Source of the DNA: Russula earlei
Taxonomy: Eukaryota; Basidiomycota; Agaricomycetes; Russulales; Russulaceae
Assembly: GCA_025769875.1 (NCBI GenBank)
Contig: JAGFNK010000287.1
Location: 1-64,000, forward strand
Reading direction: 5' to 3'
DNA: 64,000 nucleotides
This document shows, piece by piece, positions 9,015 through 19,661 of the stretch. The position numbers and the translations under genes were made by a program. Numbering within the stretch: position 1 is the first letter of the stretch; each line of letters opens with the position of its first letter. Under the pieces are notes generated by a model, which was given only the letters and a program-made list of their open reading frames with translations, had not been told where the DNA came from and made no database searches.

Positions 9015-11760
9015 AAGTCTGGCCATTGACCTTGGGCTTATCAAAAATCCTCATCTGCCATTATCTTGTCCAAGAAAGCATCCTTTTCTTCTATCTTCAT
9101 TCCTTTTGATTGCCACCATGATACTATTGATGTCATAAGCAGGAGGTTGTTCTTCTTCTTTGGAATCTTTTTTGTAGGTTCATCTTCTTCTGCTTCTGTG
9201 GTTTGAGCTTTAACATCTTTTCCTTTTTGTTTAGGATCATCCCTCTTCTTCCTTTGAGGGCATTGTCAACTCATATGGCCAATGTTCTTGCATATGAAGC
9301 ATTTTCCTTCTGCTTGCAATGTCTTCCTTTCTTCTTCACTAAGTCTTTGAGTGGTTCTTATGACATCCACATCCATAGTGTTTGGGTCCTTTTTGGCCTT
9401 CTTCTCCTTCCAATTATGAAGCCATTGTGCCCTCAAGCTTAGGTTTCCAGTTGTTCCTAAGGTGTTTTTAATTTCATTCAGAGTTGCCACCTCTTCCCTT
9501 GCTATGGTTTTCCATGCATCCAGATTGCCTGCTGGAGGTAGAGGCCCTCTTCAAAGAATCATAGCATGTAAGTTCCTTCAGAGTCCATCTCTAAACAGTT
9601 TAACTGTTCCTTGTGTGTTTCTTGGCCATCCAGACACAAGCAGATATTGATTGAAGGTTGCAATAAAATCATCCATTTCTCCTTCCTTCATAGTGAGTTG
9701 CTGGATATTCATTGTGGCATCTTCTATAGTTGTACTGTCATGCCATTGATTCAAAAAATCTGTTGAAAAGAGATTCCATAGGTCTTCATCTTCTTGAAGG
9801 TGAGTTGGTGGTAATTGATTTGCATTATCCCCTTGAACTCTTCTTATCAAGGCTTCCAATTGTTGTATTACCCAGCCATCAACTTTGTCTCCTTTTATAA
9901 AGGAAAGTGCACAAGCCACCCTTTCATAGGGCACCATCATAACACTGCTTTGAGAGTTCATGATCCTATATAGTTCAAATTCTTTCATGAACTGTATAGT
10001 TTTCTTCCTATTTCCTGTGAACATTGCTGGAGGTTGTCCTCTCATAGATCCAGTTCCTCCTGGCACCCCTTGAGCCAGTCCAACAGGTCCTGCTTGGGGT
10101 GGTCCTCCTCCAGGTGGTACTCCCCCACCTGGTGGTCCTCCTCCACCTGGTGCTCCTCCATCTGGTGATCACCCTCCTTGAGGGACATTGGGCACTAGCA
10201 TTGTCCCATGATGAGTGGCATACAAATTCCCAGATGTTGAGTGGGTGGTTTGCATTGCTATTTGAGTAGTAGTAGCCATTGTTTCTGATGCCACTTGCAT
10301 TAGATCTATTGCTGTAGCAAAGCATGCCATGAGCTTGTCTATTGGTTCTTTGTTCTTTTCAATCACTGGTGTACTTTCTAGTGATTCTGATTTCTTTGGT
10401 TTGTCAGAACTAGTTATTGATATGTCTTGTTCTGGTTCACTTCTGAATAACCACCCAGTTGTATATGGCTTCTCTTTGGTTCCTAGGCCAAACTCTTCTG
10501 GGTTGGCAATGAAATTGTCTTCAAGTACATAAAACCCTTCCTTGTCCCAATCAATGAAATACCACTGATCATTGATATATTCTGCAGGCCAAACTTTGTT
10601 GTTATACTGAACTTCAAAAAATCTGCCCTTTGGTTCTGTAGTAGGATGCCAACATGCTCCTACACCTGTTAAAGAAAAGCTTTGAAGGTCTTTAGTTTGT
10701 CCTTGGAACCTTGCGTATCATTTTCCATTACTTCCTACTTTGAACAGAGTGTTGATAGACTCAGACTCCAGTTTTGCCTAGTTTTTGTTACGAACCAAGG
10801 CCAAGTCCTGGCCGAAGATTGTCCTATTTTACTCAAGAGGAACCTCTCTCACTTTGCATTGCCGACTCCCTTCCATTTCCTGGGCTATCCCCCGTGCGGT
10901 ACAAGATATCGCTATTGCAAAGGCACTATAACACGACCAGGCACCAGTTTCCTAATCGGGTAATCATCGCGTGGCAGCCACATGGCCACTCAGCCACCAT
11001 GGACCCGAAACAGCGGCACAAACTCTTAGAAACTGTTGCATAAATCATCTGACGTCATTAAGGCTCCAATGACATCATGGCTGACTGAGCGACTCCACAG
11101 TGACCTCATAGGCTCACTAAGTGCTCCACAGTGACATCATAATGATGTCATCGCTCCACAATGATCAGTAATGTGCTCAGTAAGCCTGAAAGTTGACACG
11201 AGCAAGTTTATGCCTCTGTAGTCCTATTGGATGGTACCAAAGAGTCTAGAATAGTCCCAGTGCTTTGTAATCGACCCTGTATACTGTATATAAGCCCCAA
11301 TGAAGCATGGCAGTCGTCAGACTGTCCATTTGTGATACTCTCATCTTCCTGGGTACTCCCCTGCGACCGCTCAGTTTAAAGACTCCTCTCGCTTCCAAGG
11401 TACTCTTCTACGACCGCCTTGTTTAAAGCCCCCTCGTTGCACTGGCTTCTAACCTTCGCCTCTGCCTCCAGTTACATGTACCAGTCCCCATCTGGTACAT
11501 CTTAGTCATTTGGCTCGTCCTCTTGTTCAACGCCGCCTATGCCGCGTACCATCTGTTCCGACCTTTGCCCACCTGCTCCTGAGTCCACACGGATCAGCAG
11601 TACGTGTCTTGACAGTTTTCAACTGTGATATCAACAATTTTGCTCTTGGCAAAAATACCAATGGATCTGACTATGCTCTATATCCTTCTTTTCTAGGATA
11701 TAAAGTCTTGAGGGAGTTCCTGTTCAACACAGGATCTTCCCTATGACTACTTTGGTGCAA
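9015..11760 (-). pseudogene. G2 gag, split by solo LTR-D
   Basis: Downstream of the 5' LTR the minus strand encodes a low-quality N-terminal part (KTLYPRKEGYRA near 11690), continuing after the LTR-D with a GRFFEVQYNNKVWPAEYIND region near 10600. A Gly/Pro-rich linker (10070-10170) follows, then the capsid-like domain at 9578-10066 (DKVDGWVIQQLEAL, DLWNLFSTDFLNQW, MKEGEMDDFIATFNQYL). The knuckle CFICKNIGHMS-stop-QC lies at 9260-9300. The TGA inside it is at 9266-9268. Confidence 0.7.
10786..11614 (+). repeat. Solo LTR-D, target duplication GTTTT
   Basis: It runs TGTTACGAACCAAGG to GTGTCTTGACA (829 bp), with GTTTT at 10781-10785 and 11615-11619. The TATATAAG box is near 11284, followed by AGACTGTCCATTTGT about 32 bases later. 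This is the LTR of the G5/G6 lineage. It retains CpG dinucleotides, so it is younger than the surrounding G2. Confidence 0.95.
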
Positions 11761-11904
11761 GTTGGAGTCCAAATTTTGCTCCTACTTGGTGCAAGGGTGA
11801 ATACGCTCAACATATGTTATTTAAGATCTGCTTGATCTTAATTTCTGCTCTAGTGAAAGAGTTGCTTGATATAGTTCAAGCACTAGACTTCAAATCCTTT
11901 GATA

Positions 11905-12118
11905 CAGTGACCCAAAAAACTGTTCAAATGTTTTGAACATTTTCATTGTATCAACCATATCTAAAGAACCACTGCAGCTAATAATATGTAACTAGGTTTG
12001 TTTTCAAGCTCTACATCATAGCTTTGTAATGGTATACTTTATACAGCATAAGAATAATTATTTAGGAAGATATAACGTATGTTTGCTGGTGTACCCATTT
12101 GAACAGTTTTTTGGCCTT
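11905..12118. repeat. Left arm of Tc1 element, itself an inverted repeat
   Basis: Outer end CAGTGACCCAAAAAACTGTTCAAATG; inner end CATTTGAACAGTTTTTTGGCCTTGG at 12094-12118 is its inverted partner. The arm matches the right arm 13313-13524 in reverse complement, including the CATAGCTTTGTAATG and ACCACTGCAG segments. Confidence 0.8.
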
Positions 12119-12265
12119 GGTCAGTGAATTCATTATTTCTCAGATTGAGATTCATATTCTTTCCCCAGAGGGCTAAAATTGAACATGGAGGTCATGTGAC
12201 CTATAATAAACTCAAACCATGTGCAAATAAGCCAAAACAGCTGCTTCTTCTTCACCAACAACATC

Positions 12266-13282
12266 ATGAAGTCTCTTCTTCCTCATGAAGTCAACTACAT
12301 CATCTCCCTTCTCCAGGCCAACCATTCAGTTCATAACATTGCCAAGGCAGCACACAGGAGCATTGGTTCAATCACCAACATTTGCCAGAAATACCTTCCT
12401 GATCTTCCAAAGTCCTCTGGAGGTCGTCCTTCCAAGCTCTCTAACCTTGACATCTGCTTTGCCACACGCCTTCTTAGCTCTGGAGAAGCAGATACTGCTC
12501 CTCAGGTGGCTAGAAGGTTGGAGGTCATCAAAGAGTCCACTATCTCCAATCAGACCATTTGAAACTACCTTAACAAGGCAGGCTTGAAGGCAGTTACAAA
12601 GAAGAAGAGGCCTTACCTTAAACCAAGTCACTATAGGGCCAGAAAGGACTTTGCAGAAAAGTACCTATACTGGACTGTGGAGGACTGGAAGAGGGTAATT
12701 TGGTCAGATGAGACCAAAATCAATCGTATGAGCTCAGATGGCAAGAAATGGGCTTGGAAAAAAAGAGGAGAGCACCTTTCTGAATGCCTTGTTCAGCTAA
12801 CAGTCAAACATGGAGGAGGTTCCTTGATGTTGTGGGGCTGCATGTCTTGGGAAGGAGTTTGGCATGCAGCAAAGATTGATGGAAGGATGGATGCTGAACT
12901 TTATTGCAGCATTTTGGAGGATGAACTACTTGCATCTATCAAGTATTTCAAGAAGAAATGCAGAGATACCCTCTTTTAACAGGACAATGCCTCTATCCAC
13001 AAGAGCAGGCTTGCCACATCTTGGTTCCAAGACCACAGAATTCAGGTCATGGACTGGCCAGCTCAATCCCCAGACCTCAATCCTATTGAGCATCTTTGGG
13101 CTCATCTCAAAAAGAGGCTTGCAGCTTATCCAACACCCCCTAAGGGAATCAATGAATGTTAGGAGCACACACAGCTGGAATGGGAGGCCATTGATCAAAC
13201 TGTTGTGCAGAATTTGATAGAAAGTATGCCTAGGAGGGTGGAAGAGGTGTTCAAAGCAAATGGAGGATACACAAACTACTAA
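12266..13282 (+). pseudogene. Tc1-family transposase, DD34E, decayed
   Basis: From the ATG at 12266 (MKSLLPHEVN) there is a helix-turn-helix paired-type DNA-binding region (NIAKAAHRSIGSITNICQ), then GGRPSKLS, a GRPR-like linker. The catalytic triad is D in IWSDETKI, D in QDNASIHKS and E in DLNPIEHLWAHLKK, with 34 residues between the second D and E. The gene is closed by TGA at 12560-12562 (from CGA), TAA at 12977-12979 (from CAA, just before QDNA) and a frameshift near 13155. Intact Tc1 transposases are about 340 residues, as here. It would cut and paste the element at TA sites. Confidence 0.92.
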
Positions 13283-13312
13283 TTTTTGGCATATACCCTA
13301 TTTAGATACTAA

Positions 13313-13524
13313 GGCAAAAAAACTGTTCAAATGGATACACTGGAAGAAATACCTTATATCTTCTTACATAATTATGTTCATAGTATATATAGTATTTTAT
13401 TACAAAGCTATGATGTAGAGCTTTAAAACAAGCCCACTAACATGTTATCAACTGCAGTGGTTCTCTAGATATGGTTAATACAATGAAACTGTACAAAACA
13501 TTTGAACAGTTTTTTGGGTCACTG
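13313..13524. repeat. Right arm of Tc1 element
   Basis: The inner end (GCAAAAAAACTGTTCAAATGG) and outer end (ACAGTTTTTTGGGTCACTG) are inverted relative to each other, mirroring the left arm. The last 212 bases repeat the left arm in reverse complement with scattered mismatches. Confidence 0.8.
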
Positions 13525-13968
13525 TACTATCTCAGGAAGAGTGAATGGATTGAGATGAGAAGGGCCTCTTTCACTTAGAGCAGTGACTTGGTTTGAGAGA
13601 ATGAGAATATTGTGAATATTCAAAAAGTAAGTCAAGCATAAGGCTCGACTCTTGATACACCAGAGTATTTATACCATATCTTGACAATGGCTGATTCAAT
13701 TCATACGAAACTTGGGGAGCACATAGCTGAGGTCCAGTACTATCCAAAAACAAAAATTGCAATCCAAACATATCAGTAATGACTCACGTATGAGTCATTC
13801 TTTCCTAGTATCTGTCATCAGTCCAGTAAGCAATCACTAAGCACCAGTCATCCTATCAGTCAGCAATCACAAAGTATCAGTCAGTGAATCAGTAAGCAGA
13901 AAGTAAGCAGAAACAAGTAAACAATCATAGGTAAGCATTCAAACATGAATTCAGGTTGAATCCTAACA

Positions 13969-15647
13969 TTTGGACTCATTATCTCCTTCTTCCATGAGCA
14001 TCCTAATAAAAACCTCCTTGTCTTCCTTGGACAGGGCTTTTGCAGCATTGATGGCTTTGATGGCTGTGCTTTCTTCAACAATTTCCACCATGGAGGAGTT
14101 GGATGTGGTGGTCATGGTGTTGGCAATGCATGCACAAGTCATCTCGCATTTTCCTTTCATGGGGCAGTCTCAAGATAAGTGTCCTCAAAGGGAGCACTGG
14201 AAGCATTGACCTTCTTCACAATGCTTCTGTTTTTTGGCTTTGGTGGTTGCCTTTCATGTGGCACCAGTGCTGGTGTCCATTGCATTCAGGTCATATGGTG
14301 GGAGGCAAGGGCATGCTGGCACAGTGTTGCCTTGATTATTGTTGCAGTTGGCCCAGTTTGAATTCATCAATTGGTTCCAGGGGTGATTGTTCTGGAGTTG
14401 GGTTTGGTTTTGCCCTCACATGCTTGAGTGATCAGAAAGGATCACACATTTGTGCATCCAGATGCAATGGTGTTTTTGTGTGGCCACAATCCAATCCTAG
14501 AACAAAGTTGGATCTTTGAGGTCAAGACAGGATTTGACCAGGCTTCTGGGAAGGCCCCATGCAAAGAGGTGCATAACAGTCAGTTTGTTGATGTCAAGCC
14601 CAGCATGTCTTGCCAACAGTTGGAATTCTGAAACATAGTCATTGAGGAGGCCATCTTCATTTTCAATTCCTTAAGTCAATCTTGGGCCTTTTCTTGTTCC
14701 ACATAGTCAGTGAATGTGCAATGGAATTTCTGTCACATTGCCTCCCAGGCAGTTAGCCCAAGTGGTACATTGGTTGGGTTGTCTTGAACATCTTCAAGCC
14801 ATTGATCCATTGACTCAAGCCATCCCTCTACCTTTGGTCCTTTCAACAGGGAGAGGAAATAAGCACATTTCTTGATGGGGTCTCTGGCAATTTTACTGTC
14901 ATGATTCATGGACATAAATCTATTAAATGTGACCAGAAAGGCATGTCTGCACACATGGTCACCATTAAAGAATTCTGGGGGAATTCCTTTGAGCTTTCCA
15001 AGCTCAGGATAACATTGTCATTGATCTTCTTTGTCATTTGTGTAAGGGTTGTCAGGGTCAGGGCTCAGAGGGCATCTTCTGCATCCTCCACATCCTTGAA
15101 ATAGGGAGGCACATGGGGGCACTTGTGCTGTACCAGATGACACAGGCTGCAGTTGAGTGGATTCTGGGTTGGTGGTTGTGACAAATATGTTTGTTGTTGT
15201 TGTAGGTTTGAGCTCCATTAGAGCATCAGTGTGGGGTGTGGATCCAGGTGTTGGGGTGCAGCCTGGGGCTTTTGAGCTGGGGAGAGGCTCCCCTGAGTCC
15301 ATAAGCTGTTTGAAGTTGATTCCTTTGAGGCAGTTCTGGGTGAGTCCAAAAGCCAGGTGAGTGACGCATGTCACTTCCCAGGTGGTCCCACACCTGGCAA
15401 TTTTGAACCACAAACTGTAAATGTGACTTAAAGCTACCTTGGTATTCCTCCAGGTGGCATAGTATCCTGTCCAGGGTACACCATCAGTGCCTATGGTAAA
15501 GAAGTCAAAGCTGTCATCAAACATGGTCATGCTAGGGACATTCTTTTCTTGGTCTGGGGGTAGTTCAAAGGGACATTTGAGAGCTGCCAGTCCTTCTGTA
15601 GATGGTTGGCTCAGTCCTTTGTACCTCCAGTCTTGAACTGTAGTCAT
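13969..15647 (-). pseudogene. G3 gag, degenerate
   Basis: Start MTTVQDWRYKGLSQPS at 15647, with no methionine nearer the LTR. The longest open piece (15018-15686) holds SMTMFDDSFDFFTIGTDGV and KVALSHIYSLWFKIARC. The next (14733-14954) holds KVEGWLESMDQWLEDV and NPTNVPLGLTAWEA, matching the G1 capsid-like segment. The zinc knuckle CFQCSL-stop-GHLS-stop-DC is at 14170-14205, with a TGA at 14185-14187 in the same codon as G1. The acidic tail (MLMEEGDNES) is cut by G2. Confidence 0.8.
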
Positions 15648-15666
15648 GTTGGAAGAAATCAATATA

Positions 15667-15913
15667 TTGTTGTGAAATGCAACCACAGATAGAGGGACCC
15701 CAGAGGAGGTGCTTAGTCATTGCCACCCTCTTGGGTCCGACTTGTGGGTTCAACACTATGTGACCCAACCTGGGGACCTCAGAGGAGGGGGTTGACATGC
15801 GCTCACATGATTCCCTTATATCCTGGTGCAATTAAGAAAATGGCCAGACTGGGGATTGAACCCAGGACCTCCTGGATATATACCAGGTGCTCTAACCACT
15901 GAGCTACCTAGCC
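15667..15913 (-). repeat. tRNA-derived SINE in G3 leader
   Basis: The minus strand 15913-15841 folds as a 73-nt tRNA: acceptor GGCTAGG with TCTGGCC, D stem GCTC/GAGC, anticodon stem CCTGG/CCAGG, T stem CTGGG/CCCAG with loop TTCAATC. An A box (TAGCTCAGTGG) and B box (GGTTCAATCC) are intact. The anticodon loop TATATAT would read UAU, but position 33 is A, not T, so a working tRNA is doubtful. About 175 bases of non-tRNA body follow to 15667. G1 lacks this insertion in its leader. GTGAAATG (15671 region) and GTGAAGTG (15924 region) may be a decayed target duplication. Confidence 0.7.
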
Positions 15914-15990
15914 TTGGGTACAGTGAAGTGGATTAATCTATATGACAGATTGTATATCCAACAGGGTTCAGAAGGGGAGGCTTGTTCTAA

Positions 15991-16142
15991 TGTCACCAAC
16001 TGGGGGCAGTGTTGCTGAGAAATCATTTCATGTGCAAGATGAGTGCAGGGAGTCAAGTGAGACAACAAGTTCTCATGGAGTTCAGGGATCTCAGTGACAA
16101 TACAGTCCTTGCTAGTGTGTACTGCAGAGAGGGGGAACAAAT
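15991..16142 (-). repeat. Truncated 5' LTR-H of G3
   Basis: The plus strand reads TGTCACCAACTGGGGGC, like the LTRs at 6295 and 41476, for about 150 bases to CTGCAGAGAGG, then similarity ends. The internal side carries the same primer-binding sequence as G1 (cttgttctaa at 15981-15990). Confidence 0.8.
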
Positions 16143-16398
16143 GATAAGGCCCCATTTACCAACCAAGAATTCTTTAATCTTGAACTTGAACTTGGATTTT
16201 GGTATTTTCCAGGGGTGACAGGAGTCACAGGCATGATGAACAATAACTTGATTAACTAATACGAGTTTCTTTAATTATAATTATGAGCTCTTTCCCACCA
16301 GATTTGCAAATTCACTTGGTGTGATTGCACATTCATGTGTGTGCATATTCATGTGAGGTAACACATGATTTGTAAAAACAATATTTCTACATTGTGTT
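16143..16398. other. Unassigned spacer
   Basis: AT-rich sequence with no convincing ORF, RNA or similarity to another part of the window. Its right end (gtgtt, 16394-16398) is the expected target duplication of G4. Confidence 0.4.
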
Positions 16399-16994
16399 TG
16401 TTACAGCATTGCAGCCGTTGGAGCGTTAGCTCAGGGTTCAGTGGGGCCAAGTCCTAGTAACTTGGTTCAGGGGTTCAACGGGGACTGGCTCAGGGAGACC
16501 AGCTCAGAGGTTTAGCGTCTCAAGACTAAGTCAAGGATGACCTAATCCACAGACAGAGTTGATCTTCTGGTTTCACAGAAGAGGAGGACAATGAGAGAGA
16601 AGCAGAGGAGGAAAAGGAACACAAAGGTTCCTTGCGATGAGCTCAAGTTTAAGCAGAGTGTAAGCCAGCACAACACAAGTTGTGATTGAGAGAGGATACA
16701 GAGCAAAGGGATGTGACAGGAAATGGGACAAAGCTAAGCTTGGGACATTCCCCAGCTTCTACAGGTGCTTAAATACTGTATGTAGCAAGGCTGTACAGTA
16801 CTATATGTGGAACAATAGACAAAAGGTAAGCCAATGGCAAAAGGGGATCAACAACAGGTGAAACACAAGAAGGTAAAGTGACAGCTGTCAATCAATATCA
16901 AGGGATGAAATGGTAACCAAAGGGACAAGGGTGACAGAAGGGAACAACAATAGAAGAGGTTAGTGACAAACCAACAAGGGGGTAGATCATAACA
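16399..16994 (-). repeat. 3' LTR of G4 (family E)
   Basis: TGTTACAGCATTG to GATCATAACA on the plus strand (596 bp). It matches the solo LTR-E at 32152-32773, where perfect duplications fix the family ends. The minus-strand TATA-like box (TATTTAAG) is near 16777. A polypurine tract adjoins it at 16995. Confidence 0.85.
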
Positions 16995-17012
16995 TCATGC
17001 CCCCCTCATGCT
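16995..17012 (-). promoter_or_regulatory. Polypurine tract of G4
   Basis: The minus strand reads GCATGAGGGGGGCATGA directly next to the 3' LTR start (TGTTATGATC). In LTR elements this purine run primes second-strand synthesis. Confidence 0.65.
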
Positions 17013-17024
17013 TAGTTCTCTGAA

Positions 17025-18690
17025 CTAATCAGTCTTGGGGCCCGACTCATGGAGATCATCACCTTTGACCTCTAACCACGCACTCTGAGACCCTACTGCC
17101 TTGGGGTAGAAACCCTCTGTAACTCCGGTGGGTCCTCCTGAGAATGCAGTCTGCCTGTCCGCTACAGTTGGTGTGAGGTCTGTTGCAGTCTTTGTTCCAG
17201 TGGCCCCTAGTGTTGCAATGTTTGCAGACATGTTGTCATTTCTGGAGTTGATGACATTGTGCTTTGGTCATGTGTGCAGGTGTGAGGGGGGTGTTAGGGG
17301 TGCTAGCATCATCAGAAAACATCTGTGGGAAGTGGGAGGGTGATCCTATGGGAGCATCATTTTGGGACTGATTGATGACATGAGGAAGATATTTGACAGG
17401 AGGGGCCAAAGAGAGAGGAGGATGAGTGGGTAATGGAGGGGAGGAGGGAGTGGGTGGTCCTTTTGACTTTTCAATGTTATCATAGCTCCCTGCCAGTGAG
17501 TAGAATGGCCCCATGCTATGGGGGAGACCCCCATCAGTCATCATGTTGTCGAGTTGATGCCAAACTCAAACAGAGGTGTTATTGGCCCGAAGGCGGCTGT
17601 GGATGGTGGTGGTTTCTTTGGTGTGGGATTGAATCTCATGGAGCTGAACAGCAAGTTGTCCCTGGAGGATGCTCATGGCCCCTTGGATAGCAGCGCACTT
17701 ACCCTCAAGGACCTTCAACTGAAATGAACCAATGCAGAGGCAGTAAACATTGGCAAGAGTGCCAGGGTCATGGAGGTTTTTGAGTGCCTGAGTGACATTG
17801 AAATGGAAGGGATGGTCCTCAACTAAGAGGTGGAGGTCAGAGGTGGTGGTTGAAGGATGGGGGGCAGAGACAACAGGTCTGGCAATGAGCTTTTCTCCCT
17901 AAGCAGGTTCTCCTTGACCCATAGTTCCTAGAAGCATGGGTTCATCATTCCACAAAGCAATGCATAAGTAAGGTAATAGGCGTCGCCACCCATTAACATT
18001 AATATAGAAAGGGGGAACATGCATGTATGGTTTGTAAACAAACCAGGGGGGGCCAGGGTGAGTGGGGTCTGCTTCAGTTGGGGTAGGTGAGGGGGTTCTT
18101 GAATAGCAAGTGGGTTGAGAGTAGCTGAGAGGTCTTGTAGTTTGGCCTCATTGGGGACAATGACAGTACATTGGTCGATAATGTGTTGTATAACTTCAGG
18201 CAAGAGAGGTTCTTGTTTAATGGTGGGGGAAGGGGTGAGAATGGGTAGAGGTGATAAAGTGGGAGCGGGAGACAACATGGGAGTGTTGTAGGTAGAGGTA
18301 GTGTGTTTGTGATGCCAAGCTGACCACTCAGAGGGAGTGGGGGTATTTAAGGGGATTGACCATACTATGTGGTTCCATACTAAATCTGTAAGTACTGCTC
18401 TCCATATGGAGAGATGAAACTCTGAGAAACGAGGGTCCATCATGAGTAATTGAAAACCATGGAAATCACCAGGGGAAAGAATTCCAGAAAAGAGTTGTTC
18501 TTTGGTGGTTATGTCAAAAATGGTGTGTCCGTGGGTGGGGATAGTGGGATCATTAACCAAATAGGAAGGGGGATTACATGAATTGACTCAGGGAAGTAAG
18601 GTATGTTGTTGTATCGTAAGTTCTTGGAATTGATGTTCCAAGTCATCTAGGCTTCCATCTGAGTGATGGGATTCTGTGGGGTCAGAGTCA
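17025..18690 (-). pseudogene. G4 ORF between integrase and 3' LTR, with CCHC zinc knuckle
   Basis: The reading passes through several frames. The upstream 210-residue piece (17928-18560) has HTIFDITTKEQLFSGILSPG and a Pro/Thr-rich stretch (SPAPTLSPLPILTPSP). A helical part near 17700-17800 has QALKNLHDPGTLANVY and KVLEGKCAAIQGAMSILQGQ. A Pro-rich piece (17236-17544) follows, and then CKHCNTRGHWNKDC, a perfect C-x2-C-x4-H-x4-C knuckle at 17170-17225. A TGA at 17236-17238 separates the last two. The knuckle is typical of gag, yet the ORF lies after integrase. It could be a gag-like second ORF or a misplaced gag from another element. Confidence 0.6.
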
Positions 18691-18704
18691 GTAGTGGACA
18701 TGGT

Positions 18705-19118
18705 TCAGAGTTTCATGGGTTGTTGCAAGTGAAAGGTGGTGATGGCATCTCGGGCATTTTTAAGGTTTGAGAGGGTATGTTGAGTGGTGATCTTCTCAAC
18801 TTCGTACTCTTCTGAAAGGAGGTCAGGTGGCAATTCAGGGAAGTTTGGTCTGTGCTTGGCTGTCTCTGTGACCGGGGATAGGAGGGAGGCATGAAACACA
18901 TTATGGATGCTCCACTGGGGGAGAAGTTGGAGTTGGTAGACAATGTGAGAAATCTTCTTGGTGATAACAAAAGGGCCAAACCGTCTGGGACAGAATTTCT
19001 GAAACTGATGGGGGGTTTTTAGGTTAGTCCCTTCCAACCAAACCTTTTGTCCTTCTTCAAACCCCTTGAATTTAGTTTCCTTTACCCAGCTGTTTTGTGC
19101 CTTTTTCATTGCTTCCTG
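18705..19118 (-). pseudogene. G4 integrase C-terminus (GPY/F and linker)
   Basis: The product has FEEGQKVWLEGTNLKT, then FGPFVITKKISHIVYQLQL (the GPY/F motif), WSIHNVFHASLLSPV and LLSEEYEVEKI, which begins a chromodomain-like tail. The equivalent in G6 reads FKEGDQVWLEATNLRT and YGPFKVTTAYPVNVRLEL. It is cut at 19119 by LTR-D. The chromodomain appears short or degenerate: EYEVEKITTQH is followed by unrelated residues. Confidence 0.85.
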
Positions 19119-19651
19119 TGTTATGAACCAAGGCCAGATCCTGGCCATATATTGTCCTATTTCACTCAAGAGAGACCTCTCTCATGTTGCATTGCCAACA
19201 CACTTTGGTTTCTTGGGCTACCCCTCCTGTGGTGCAAGATATCGCTATTGCAAAGGCACTATAACATGACCAGGCACCCATTTCCTAATCGGGTAATCAT
19301 CGCGTGGCAGCCACATGGCCACTCAGCCACCAAGAACATGAAACAGCAGCATAAACTCCTATAAACTGTTGCATAACTCATATGATGTCATCTAGGCTCC
19401 AATGACATCATGGCTGACTGAGCGACTCCACAATGACCTCACCGGCTCACTAAGCACTCCACAGTGACATCATAACAATGTCATCACTCCACAATGATCA
19501 GTAATACGCTCAGTAAGCCTGAAACCTGACACAAGCAAGTTTATACCTCTGTAGTCCTACTGGATGGTACCAAGGAGTCTAGAATAGTTCCTGCTCTTTG
19601 TAATCAACCCTGTACACAGTATATAAGCCCCAATGTAGCATGGCAGTCATC

Positions 19652-19661
19652 AGACTGTCCA
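19652..19661 (+). promoter_or_regulatory. Predicted transcript start / self-primer of G8
   Basis: AGACTGTCCA begins 32 bases after the TATATAAG box at 19620 and is the exact complement of the primer-binding site at 19950-19959. In Tf1-type elements the 5' end of the RNA folds back to prime its own copying. Confidence 0.6.

Larger units (their letters stand above)
11905..13524 (+). mobile_element. Tc1/mariner-type element with about 210-bp inverted repeats
   Basis: The 1620-bp element begins CAGTGACCCAAAAAACTG and ends with its reverse complement, flanked by TA at 11903-11904 and 13525-13526. The terminal repeats extend to about 12118 and 13313. Inside lies a decayed DD34E transposase. It is inserted in the 5' LTR of G2. 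Two stop codons and a frameshift mean it depends on an outside transposase, if it moves at all. Confidence 0.95.
6780..13968 (-). mobile_element. Ty3/gypsy retrotransposon G2, degenerate, interrupted four times
   Basis: From right to left: 5' LTR (11815-13968, split by Tc1), gag, protease, reverse transcriptase, then integrase up to 6780, where G1 is inserted. Solo LTR-D (10786-11614) and solo LTR-C (8518-9009) lie in gag and at the gag-protease junction. G7 (62788-64000) is a sister copy lacking the LTR-C insertion. The RNase H region is missing. The element is CpG-poor and full of stops. Its right flank at 13969 (tttgg) is the gag of G3. Confidence 0.8.
11815..13968 (-). repeat. Probable 5' LTR of G2, split by Tc1 element
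   Basis: The two arms (11815-11904 and 13525-13968) total about 530 bp and begin TGTTA and end TAACA, a plausible inverted terminus. A minus-strand TATAAATA box lies near 13670. The inner boundary is uncertain: the primer-binding region is not recognisable and a TG start near 11846 is an alternative. The outer end is better supported because the G3 gag frame resumes at 13969. Confidence 0.55.
13969..16142 (-). mobile_element. Ty3/gypsy G3, 5' part only
   Basis: Only a truncated 5' LTR (15991 to about 16142), leader and most of gag survive. Both sequence and order match G1 (6779 to 3670). G2 is inserted at 13968/13969, and everything downstream of gag is displaced left of the window or lost. 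A SINE sits in its leader. Confidence 0.8.
16399..19118 (-). mobile_element. Ty3/gypsy G4, 3' part
   Basis: Contains, from right to left, the C-terminal integrase region, a long zinc-knuckle ORF, a polypurine tract and the 3' LTR (family E). At 19118/19119 a D-type LTR in the opposite orientation cuts the integrase, and the rest of G4 is not found further right. Confidence 0.8.

Noticed and set aside
15841..15913. Functional tRNA-Ile(UAU) gene
   Set aside because: The stems fit, but position 33 is A, a body of non-tRNA sequence follows and the piece is an insertion in a gag leader. A tRNA-derived SINE fits better.
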